Source: an uncultured Bacteroidota bacterium (GTDB lineage Bacteria > Bacteroidota > Bacteroidia > B-17B0 > Aurantibacillaceae). From it: a stretch of DNA of 13,212 nucleotides. Below, piece after piece: positions 7,277 through 13,212 of the stretch (position 1 is its first letter; every line of letters begins with the position of its first letter). Location of the stretch: assembly GCA_937868675.1 (NCBI GenBank), contig CALMNJ010000606.1:1-13212 (forward strand), written 5' to 3'. The position numbers were made by a program, and so were the translations under genes. The notes below the pieces were generated by a model. That model had not been told where the DNA came from and did not search any database. It saw nothing but the letters and a program-made list of their open reading frames with translations.

Positions 7277-8711
7277 TATAAATTACAGTGTCTTCGCGTT
7301 CCTTGCCTTTAAGCCATGCATCCTGATTACGGAAGCGCAACTCGGTCCAATAAGGATTAATAAAATCGGCGCCATAATGATACCTCCTGAACGACCCCCA
7401 AAAAACAGATTTGCTTGTGGCCCAGCCATGAATAATTCTTTGGTTCTGATATTGGTATGATTGCCCAATATTTTGAAACGCGCAAACAAAAATCAGCACA
7501 AGAAAAACGACAGGCCCTGATTTTTTTAAGAAAGTATTGGGTATAAGATTAAACATGAAATCGGAAATAGCAGCAAGCGGGATTGCCAGAAGGGCAATTT
7601 CCTCACAAAAGGCACGGTTACCAAAGCACCCGCCGTATGTCCAGTCCCACCAGCAACTAAAAATATAAACGGTAAGTGCTATAATAAAAAACAGCGAAAG
7701 TTTTGAAAAAGGAAATTCGCGCCGGATAAAAAACACACCCAAAAAAGCAATAGCAAAAACAGGCGAGTAGGTGATTAGGCCTTTACGGTAGCTAAAAAGC
7801 ACATTTAATATTTGGGGATCGGCCCAAAAAAAAGATTCATTTACATAGGTATCAAATACGTAAGAGCCCAGATAGTGTTTCCAGAACAGCAATTGAGGTA
7901 CCCAAAAAAGAACACCGATTAATGGAAACCATAAAAAAACACCGGGGCGTTGTAAAAGCAATTTTAGTTTGGTAAAAGCGGCCCGTGGCGAGGTTACCTG
8001 CCACAAAAGAAAAACCAAAACAATATAAATTTCGGTAAAGCGAACCACAGAGATTAAACCGAGCACAACAGCTAATAAGATGCTGAGTAAATGACCGGGC
8101 GAGCGATGCCACTTATCGGTTAAATAAATAAACAAGGAAAAAAGGAAAAACAATGGGCCGTGCGAAAGTTCACTCTGAACAAACGTGTATGTATATAACA
8201 TACTTCCAAAAAGGCAGGAGAATAGCGCAACACTCGTGGCGACCTCACTAAAATACCTGAGCAGGAAACGACGTAGAAAAAATAAACCCAGGAGAACATA
8301 AAAAACAGTTCCCCAGCGAATAAACTCAACAAATGGAGGCGAATAGCCGTCAACCGGTTGGTTGGTTATATACGCAAATAGGCCTGCCAAAGCATAAAAC
8401 GGCAACTGCATGGCCGCAACACCATAAGTGTATTTTGGATAATGATGACCCTGTACATTAAGAGGTAAAAAGAAACTGTAGCCACCATCGTCGAAAGAGC
8501 CTTTGTGATGAAAAATCGCTGGCAGGTAGCTGTAATATCCTGCGGCGTCCCAAACAAAATTATGGCCGCCTGTTTTGCTATCGTAAGGACGCAAAAGATC
8601 CTGAAACCAAAAACAAAAGAGAAACGAAAACAGGAGAAGCAAAACACTGGGCTTTATTAATAACAAGTTAAGCTTTGTAACAAAAGCATTTGCGCCCTGC
8701 TGGTAATACAT
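7260..8711 (-). CDS. Polytopic membrane protein, probable GT-C-type glycosyltransferase
   Basis: A 483-residue protein with about ten to eleven predicted membrane helices (first at about 19-36). The first periplasmic loop begins with VWDAAGYYSYLPAIF (53-67), whose Asp55 is in the position where GT-C enzymes usually keep a catalytic acid. Near the C-terminal side, SCWWDWTYGGCFGNRAFCE (352-370) resembles a W-W-x-W-x-G-G-x-x-[FY]-G-x-R block found in uncharacterised ArnT/PMT-like membrane proteins. The soluble tail (about 415-483) is polar. By analogy it would transfer a sugar from a polyprenyl-phosphate donor on the periplasmic face; this is inference from topology and motif, and the acceptor is unknown. 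ATG at 8711 is 47 nt downstream of the amidase stop on the same strand; the 3' end overlaps the paralogue's TTG start. Alternatives: a flippase or another lipid-linked glycan protein. Confidence 0.82.
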   Translation of the reverse strand: MYYQQGANAFVTKLNLLLIKPSVLLLLFSFLFCFWFQDLLRPYDSKTGGHNFVWDAAGYYSYLPAIFHHKGSFDDGGYSFFLPLNVQGHHYPKYTYGVAAMQLPFYALAGLFAYITNQPVDGYSPPFVEFIRWGTVFYVLLGLFFLRRFLLRYFSEVATSVALFSCLFGSMLYTYTFVQSELSHGPLFFLFSLFIYLTDKWHRSPGHLLSILLAVVLGLISVVRFTEIYIVLVFLLWQVTSPRAAFTKLKLLLQRPGVFLWFPLIGVLFWVPQLLFWKHYLGSYVFDTYVNESFFWADPQILNVLFSYRKGLITYSPVFAIAFLGVFFIRREFPFSKLSLFFIIALTVYIFSCWWDWTYGGCFGNRAFCEEIALLAIPLAAISDFMFNLIPNTFLKKSGPVVFLVLIFVCAFQNIGQSYQYQNQRIIHGWATSKSVFWGSFRRYHYGADFINPYWTELRFRNQDAWLKGKEREDTVIYIERGK

Positions 8712-8758
8712 GACTGAAAGATAAAAGTAAAATGGACTTGATAAAAAGAAAGTTGTAA

Positions 8759-10216
8759 CTACTGACCCGACAATTTTTTTTTTTTTTTTAGGTCCATACG
8801 ATGCCCGCCTTTCAGCGCTATTACAAAACAGTCAGGAAAACCATTTTGTCTGAGAGCCCCCTGATGCGCAACGGCCGATTTAAACTTAGGATAATTGCCC
8901 GAAGTGTACTTAAAAACACCGTTTTGTTTATAGTAACCGCCGTTAATAATCTGGCTGTATTTAGACTCTGATAAATTCAACTCAACCGGACTGGTTGCAA
9001 ATTGTACTGCGAAAGTAATGGCCTCTTCTTTTGGGGGTAGTTTGTCAACACTGCTTTTGTCGGAATCTTTATCTGTGTTTTTTTTGCGGTTTTTTACCTT
9101 TTCCGCAATATCTTTTGCGCTATGATACTCTTCGCGGGAGGCATCCGTACTGCTGTCTTTTTTTGCAAGATTTTTTTCAGTTACGGAAACTCCAGTTTTT
9201 CCTGACGAATCCGCTGTGCTTTTTGTTTCGCCCTCATCTTCTTCGTCGCCATTTTTTTGAGTTGGCAGGTTTCCTGCTTTAATGTTTTCATTTTCGAGAG
9301 GCGCCTGGTTTTCGTACTCATCGTTATAGGTTTTTTTATTCCCCTCTACTTCGTCTTTGTACCGTCTAACACCCCTGAATATGGCCTTTGCGAGATAGTC
9401 CTGTCCCTGTTCGCTTCCTAAAAACACCTCTTCAATGGGGTTTGTAAGGTATCCGATCTCGGTTAAAATACTTGGCATGGATGTTCGCCACAGTACCCAA
9501 ATACTTTGGCGGTGAACCCCTTTATCAATTCGACCGGCTTTTTTAGTATACTCCTCCTGTATTTTCAAGGCCAGGTTGGCGCTTTGTATCACATACGAGG
9601 AGGTGTAGTTGCTCATAATAATGTAGCTTTCTTCGCTTTCGGGATCGAACCCACCATATTTCGTTTCATAATTGTCCTCATACAACATCGCAGAGTTTTC
9701 GCGCTGTGCAACCTTCATCTTGCCTGCTTCGTTTTTTAAACCCATTACATACGTTTCGGTACCAAAGGGAACAGGGTTGGTTGTTTCAACAGGAACATAC
9801 TTGCCTTTTTTGTTTTTGTACATTTTTACCCGCTTTTTGCCCGTTTTGGAATCTTTTACTACCACCGCTTTTCCGGCCGCATTACAGTGAATGGAAATAA
9901 AAAGATCGGCTTTGGCCTTGTTGGCTATTTGTGCGCGGTCTTCAAGCTCCACAAACACATCCGTTTTGCGCGTGTACACCACTTTTACATCACCATAATA
10001 TTCCTCCAGTATTTTTCCAAGCTTTAAAGCAACCGCAAGCGAAATATCTTTTTCTTTAAAATTAACGCCGTGGCAGCCCGGATCAAGCCCCCCGTGACCA
10101 GCGTCTATTACTATGGTTTTAATGGCGCCATCAGCACCCCGGCGCATGGGCAGGAAGCTCACAAACAGCGAGGAAAGCAGCAGCACAACGGTCAAATATT
10201 TTAATTTTTTAACCAT
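8759..10216 (-). CDS. Exported N-acetylmuramoyl-L-alanine amidase (Amidase_3) with C-terminal SPOR-like domain
   Basis: A hydrophobic N-terminus (about 5-24 after MVKKLK) looks like a signal peptide, so the enzyme acts in the periplasm. The zinc amidase domain (about 32-288) contains VIDAGHGG (His41), KEKD (Glu55), SIHCNA (His110) and the catalytic Glu253 in LTEIGYLTN; these are the expected zinc ligands and general base. It would cleave the bond between N-acetylmuramic acid and the stem peptide, as AmiA/B/C do during cell separation. Between His110 and Glu253 there is a Lys-rich insertion (about 117-142), then the FGTETYVMGL block typical of Bacteroidota members. Residues 293-397 are a low-complexity K/D/E/S linker. 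Residues 399-477 resemble a SPOR domain, which binds denuded septal glycan. The C-terminus is encoded by an A16 run (five Lys). The gene is divergent from lptD and leads a probable operon with the two membrane proteins. Confidence 0.95.
   Translation of the reverse strand: MVKKLKYLTVVLLLSSLFVSFLPMRRGADGAIKTIVIDAGHGGLDPGCHGVNFKEKDISLAVALKLGKILEEYYGDVKVVYTRKTDVFVELEDRAQIANKAKADLFISIHCNAAGKAVVVKDSKTGKKRVKMYKNKKGKYVPVETTNPVPFGTETYVMGLKNEAGKMKVAQRENSAMLYEDNYETKYGGFDPESEESYIIMSNYTSSYVIQSANLALKIQEEYTKKAGRIDKGVHRQSIWVLWRTSMPSILTEIGYLTNPIEEVFLGSEQGQDYLAKAIFRGVRRYKDEVEGNKKTYNDEYENQAPLENENIKAGNLPTQKNGDEEDEGETKSTADSSGKTGVSVTEKNLAKKDSSTDASREEYHSAKDIAEKVKNRKKNTDKDSDKSSVDKLPPKEEAITFAVQFATSPVELNLSESKYSQIINGGYYKQNGVFKYTSGNYPKFKSAVAHQGALRQNGFPDCFVIALKGGHRMDLKKKKKLSGQ
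8774..8789 (-). repeat. A16 homopolymer at the 3' end of the amidase gene
   Basis: Sixteen consecutive T on the plus strand (A on the coding strand), giving the last A of a CTA codon plus five AAA codons, followed by TTG TCG GGT CAG TAG. It is the longest mononucleotide run I see in the window. Such tracts are prone to polymerase slippage in vivo and to length errors in sequencing. One extra A would remove the amidase stop and open the frame into the downstream membrane-protein gene. Confidence 0.95.
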
Positions 10217-10255
10217 CTCAAATAATATTCATCAGGGTTGTACGCATAAGAGTTG

Positions 10256-10263
10256 TAGCTTTG
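10256..10263 (+). promoter_or_regulatory. Candidate Bacteroidota -7 element for lptD
   Basis: TAGCTTTG matches the Bacteroidota -7 consensus TAnnTTTG exactly and lies 40 bases before the TTG start of lptD, leaving a leader of about 30-35 bases. The nearest -33-like TTG is at 10238-10240, only 15 bases upstream instead of the usual 19 or so, so the match is incomplete. Confidence 0.4.
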
Positions 10264-10270
10264 CTATTCA

Positions 10271-10284
10271 ACGCACAACGCACA
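10271..10284 (+). repeat. Perfect tandem heptamer, two copies of ACGCACA
   Basis: ACGCACA occurs twice back to back just downstream of the candidate -7 element, about where transcription of lptD would start. It could be an operator half-site pair or chance; only two copies are present. Confidence 0.7.
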
Positions 10285-10303
10285 TAAAATTATTCGTTAC
10301 GAC

Positions 10304-12889
10304 TTGCTTTTTAAGGCGTGCCATAAAGTAGTTTTCTTCTTTACACTGTTAATATCTGTGACATATAACGGCGTACGTGCACAGGAGCTTCAGGCCGATT
10401 CGTTAAAAAAACCCAATACCGATTCACTTGCCCTCAACGCCAACTCAAACGAACTGGATGAAAAAGCAACATACTCGGCCGACGACAGTACGGTTGCCAT
10501 GCCGCAGGAAGGAAAGGCGTATTTGTACGGTAAATCGAAAATAGACTACGGCAGCACCAACATGCAGGCCGAGGTGATTGAAGCCAATTATGGGAAAAAC
10601 ACGGTAGTTGCCTACGGAAAGCGTGACAGCAGTGGAAAACTTTACGGAACCCCAACATTTAAGGAAGGAGCCGAAACCATGGAGGCCGAAAAAATAATGT
10701 ATAACCTCAAAACCAAAAAGGGAAAAATTTTTAATGCACTTACCAAACAGGGCGAGCTTCTGGTAATTGGTACCGAGATAAAAAAAGACAGCAACGACGT
10801 TATTTACATGCGCGATATGCAGTGTATTCCATGCCAGCAAAAAGATTCACGAACCATATTCAGGGCCACCAAAGCAAAGATAATCCCCAACGACAAAATT
10901 GTGACAGGCCCCATGTACCTTGAAGTTGGGGGCGTACCAACCCCGCTGGGGCTTCCGTTTGGTTTTTTCCCCAACACTAAAAAACAACACAATGGTATTT
11001 TGTTGCCAACCTTTGGGTCGTCGCCCGGACAGGGATATTTTTTAAAGCAGGGCGGATATTATTTGGGAATAAACGAAAAAACAGACCTTACATTCCGCGG
11101 CGATATTTATGCTAACGGAAGCTGGGCAGCTAATGTTACCAACAACTACCGGGTGCTTTATAAAGCAAGCGGCTTTGTTTATTTTGGGTACAGCCATTTT
11201 AATATTGGGGACCGCGACATTCCTAAAACCTTTAGCCAGCAAACGGCTTACGAGATAAAATGGAACCACAACCAGGATAACCGGAACAACCCCAGTGTAA
11301 AATTTGGTGCAAATGTAAACTATGTGAAAAATCAAAGCATTAATCGCTTTGGCGCAGCCAATACCGGAGCCTTTTTACAAAATAACTTTTTATCGAACGT
11401 TATATTTACTAAAAACTTCAAAACCGGGTCACTTAGCGTAAATGGTTCGCACAACCTTAACTCTCAAACCCATCAAATGACCATATTGTTGCCATCGCTT
11501 ACTTACAACCGAAACCGGTTTTTTCCGTTCAGATCGCTGCTGGGGCGCGAAAATGCCCCAAGACAGAACGTCTTTGATAAAATCGGGGTAAGTTATCTTT
11601 TACAGTTAAATAACTCACTGAGCGGCAAGGAAGACACCATTTTTATGGGTAATGTGCTGGATAGCATGAAATACGGGCTCAAACACACAATACCAATCAG
11701 CACAAACTTCAATCTGTTCAAATACATTACGGTTACCCCAGGCGCCAATTTCAGTTCCGTTATGTATATGAACACCATCGAGAAAGAGTTTCATGTTGAT
11801 ACGGTAAACGTTGATGCAGCTGGCAACACAAAAAAATACGTCAGCAGGATTTCAAACAACCGAAACAATGGATTTACGGCAGCTTATGAATGGAACTTTA
11901 CCACTTCCATGACCACAAAAATATTCAACGACTTTATTTTCAGGAAGGGCAGGCTACGGCAAATACGCTATTTGCTGATACCAACACTGGGCTATACCTA
12001 CAGGCCAGATTTTGGAGCCGCTAAATATGGTTATTGGAAAACCGTGCAAACCGACACAAACGGCAACAGGGGCTATTACAGTATTTTTGAACGGAGCGTG
12101 TTTAACGGACCCTCACGCGGCAAACTCAATGCCCTTTCAATAAACCTGAACAACAACCTGGAGGCTAAAATAAAACATGAAACGGATACCGGCGTTACGT
12201 ATAAAAAAATAAGCATTCTGCAAAACATAGGAATCTCAACCAACTATAATCTGGCCGCCGACTCCTTTAAGATGGATATGATTTCGCTTACCGGCCGCAC
12301 GGTGTTGTTTAAAAACATCAATATTAATTTCAACACAACATTTGATCCTTATGTTTATGATCATGAAAACAACCGGGCCATTGATAGATATGAGCTAACG
12401 CAAGGCGAGCGCCTGGCAAGATTCACACGCGCACAAATATCCATTAACTCAGAGCTGAGCGACAACATGGTAGAGGCGGCCCAAAAACTACTTAAACCGC
12501 CAAGTCTTACGAATGGAGCCGAACGTGATGCACAGGAAAGCAGAAGCTCAACAAAGCCATTACCATGGAGCCTGAGGCTTGGGTATAATTTAATTCTCAC
12601 TAATAAAGATGATTCAAAAATACAGCCTTCGCATGCTCTAACTTTGGTTACAAACCTGTCGCCAACCAAATTCTGGAAACTTGGCATCAGTACCGGTTAC
12701 GATTTTAATGCGCAAAAAGCCAGCTATACCTCTTTCAACATTTATCGCGACCTTAAATGCTGGGAGGCAAATATTGCGTGGGTTCCCTTTGGGATCAATA
12801 AAAGCTACCGCTTCACCATGAACCTTAAAACCGCTATGTTGAGCGAGTTTAAAATACCACGTCAAAGACAGTGGTACGATAATTTCTGA
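10304..12889 (+). CDS. lptD: LPS-assembly outer-membrane protein LptD (OstA/Imp family)
   Basis: An 861-residue protein with a signal peptide (hydrophobic 9-20, probable cleavage near VRA-Q at 26/27), then an OstA-like N-terminal domain (about 68-190) with the repeating Y-G-K / A-E-x-I-x-Y pattern, a bridging block KIVTGPMYLEVGGVPTPLGL (about 194-213) and a long beta-barrel segment to the C-terminus, which ends in the aromatic residue Phe (QWYDNF) as expected for a BAM substrate. The length is normal for Bacteroidota LptD. It would be the outer-membrane translocon that inserts LPS. The start is taken as TTG 10304: upstream in-frame codons reach a TAG at 10256-10258 without an ATG, and the first ATG codon is too late for the signal peptide. 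A CIPC motif (Cys174, Cys177) lies at the end of the N-terminal domain. The stop is 2 nt from the convergent rfaE2 stop. Confidence 0.93.
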   Translation: MLFKACHKVVFFFTLLISVTYNGVRAQELQADSLKKPNTDSLALNANSNELDEKATYSADDSTVAMPQEGKAYLYGKSKIDYGSTNMQAEVIEANYGKNTVVAYGKRDSSGKLYGTPTFKEGAETMEAEKIMYNLKTKKGKIFNALTKQGELLVIGTEIKKDSNDVIYMRDMQCIPCQQKDSRTIFRATKAKIIPNDKIVTGPMYLEVGGVPTPLGLPFGFFPNTKKQHNGILLPTFGSSPGQGYFLKQGGYYLGINEKTDLTFRGDIYANGSWAANVTNNYRVLYKASGFVYFGYSHFNIGDRDIPKTFSQQTAYEIKWNHNQDNRNNPSVKFGANVNYVKNQSINRFGAANTGAFLQNNFLSNVIFTKNFKTGSLSVNGSHNLNSQTHQMTILLPSLTYNRNRFFPFRSLLGRENAPRQNVFDKIGVSYLLQLNNSLSGKEDTIFMGNVLDSMKYGLKHTIPISTNFNLFKYITVTPGANFSSVMYMNTIEKEFHVDTVNVDAAGNTKKYVSRISNNRNNGFTAAYEWNFTTSMTTKIFNDFIFRKGRLRQIRYLLIPTLGYTYRPDFGAAKYGYWKTVQTDTNGNRGYYSIFERSVFNGPSRGKLNALSINLNNNLEAKIKHETDTGVTYKKISILQNIGISTNYNLAADSFKMDMISLTGRTVLFKNININFNTTFDPYVYDHENNRAIDRYELTQGERLARFTRAQISINSELSDNMVEAAQKLLKPPSLTNGAERDAQESRSSTKPLPWSLRLGYNLILTNKDDSKIQPSHALTLVTNLSPTKFWKLGISTGYDFNAQKASYTSFNIYRDLKCWEANIAWVPFGINKSYRFTMNLKTAMLSEFKIPRQRQWYDNF

Positions 12890-12891
12890 AA

Positions 12892-13212
12892 TCAGCCCGT
12901 AATTTTTTTAAGAATCGCGGTGGTTGAAAAGCCCTGCAGAAGCGGCACAGTTATTACCTTACCGCCATTGGCTAAAACAATGTCGTGCCCTACAATTTGT
13001 TCAACGCTATAATCATCTCCTTTTACCAGCACATTTGGCATAACAAAAGAAATAAGATCGTATGGTGTTTATTAATAAAAAAAAATAATGGCATCCACAC
13101 AAGCCAATCCCGCCAAAACGCCGGCCCGCGCCAGCTCATTATTAATGGGGCGATTAGGGGCCTTGTTCAGTTTTTTTACTGAAGCATCGGTGTTTAACCC
13201 AAGAATCATAAA
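12892..13212 (-). pseudogene. rfaE2: rfaE2-like D-glycero-beta-D-manno-heptose 1-phosphate adenylyltransferase, partial, with two in-frame stops
   Basis: Reading the minus strand inward from the right edge gives one continuous frame. Residues encoded at 13212-13075 include GLNTDASVKKLNKAPNRPIN and ELARAGVLAGLACVDAIIF; those at 13068-12895 include TPYDLI, PNVLVKGDDYSVEQIVGHDI and VPLLQGFSTTAILKKI. Together they match the C-terminal two thirds of stand-alone RfaE2/HldE-C nucleotidyltransferases, which activate heptose phosphate for the LPS core. The N-terminal part with the HxGH nucleotide-binding motif lies beyond the window. At 13074-13069 two TAA codons replace the two acidic residues normally seen in the F-x-E-[DE]-T-P motif; a TAT precedes them. 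Both halves are in the same frame, so this is substitution, not indel. Everything else in the domain looks under selection, which favours a very recent mutation or a base-call/assembly error. TAA ends other genes here, so recoding is unlikely. Confidence 0.82.

Larger units (their letters stand above)
10217..10303. promoter_or_regulatory. Divergent intergenic region between the amidase gene and lptD
   Basis: This 87-base AT-rich gap is the only real intergenic space in the window and must hold promoters for both the minus-strand amidase/membrane-protein operon and plus-strand lptD, unless either is read from within its neighbour. It contains a good plus-strand -7 match (10256-10263) and a perfect heptamer tandem repeat (10271-10284). 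No equally good minus-strand promoter element could be found. Confidence 0.6.

Noticed and set aside
6184..7312. Several plus-strand open frames of 60-90 codons over the membrane-protein genes
   Set aside because: They are shadows of the minus-strand genes; the minus-strand proteins show paralogy, hydrophobic helices and conserved motifs, the plus-strand ones do not.
8774..8789. T16 run as an intrinsic terminator on the plus strand
   Set aside because: No GC-rich hairpin precedes it and no plus-strand gene ends there; it is coding A16 on the minus strand.
10214..10230. Minus-strand -7 element (ATTATTTG) for the amidase gene
   Set aside because: The spacing within the element does not match TAnnTTTG and it sits only a few bases before the ATG.
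13069..13074. Stop-codon reassignment (TAA read as Glu) to explain the double stop in rfaE2
   Set aside because: TAA ends radA, the kinase, the regulator and the first membrane-protein genes in this window, so the code is standard.
13077..13085. Frameshift at the A9 run as the cause of the broken rfaE2
   Set aside because: The conserved protein on both sides of the run is in the same frame, so no net insertion or deletion is needed.
12985..13182. Plus-strand open frame of 65 codons near the right end
   Set aside because: It lies antisense to the rfaE2-like frame, whose protein is clearly conserved; the predicted product resembles nothing and has no promoter or start signal.

Overview
The window looks like a chromosomal segment of a Bacteroidota bacterium, roughly 40% GC by eye and much lower at the left end. 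The evidence is a Bacteroidota-type LptD, an amidase with a C-terminal SPOR-like domain, a PAS-rich HisKA_2 kinase next to a LytTR regulator, a stand-alone RfaE2-type adenylyltransferase, a TAnnTTTG-like promoter element, and no obvious Shine-Dalgarno sequences. The genes are tightly packed. The only gap longer than 50 bases is the 87-base divergent intergenic region at 10217-10303. I see no tRNA, rRNA, CRISPR array, insertion sequence or phage gene.

Left block, plus strand (3-5964): four tightly spaced genes that probably form one operon. They are a 5'-truncated MORN-type repeat protein, a cytosolic multi-PAS histidine kinase of the HisKA_2 class, a receiver-LytTR response regulator, and radA. 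Gaps are 1, 8-9 and 3 nt. The kinase and regulator form a two-component pair; radA is a DNA-repair/recombination ATPase that seems to share their transcript.

Middle block, minus strand (10216-5966): an exported N-acetylmuramoyl-L-alanine amidase followed by two tandem paralogous polytopic membrane proteins, probably GT-C-type glycosyltransferase relatives. The two membrane genes overlap by 17 bp. The amidase ends in an A16 tract, where gain of one A would fuse it in frame to the first membrane protein.

Right block: lptD (10304-12889, plus) is transcribed divergently from the amidase and would place LPS in the outer membrane. It converges, with 2 nt between stops, on the 3' part of a minus-strand rfaE2-like gene that runs off the right edge. 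That gene has two consecutive in-frame TAA codons inside an otherwise well conserved domain, so it is either a pseudogene or a sequence error. The right half is therefore a cell-envelope cluster: peptidoglycan cleavage, probable glycan transfer, LPS export and heptose activation.

I did not find a clearly new defence or mobile system. The most check-worthy signals are the double stop in rfaE2, the A16 slip tract with its open fusion frame, the diverged membrane-protein duplicate, and the base-composition break inside the kinase gene.
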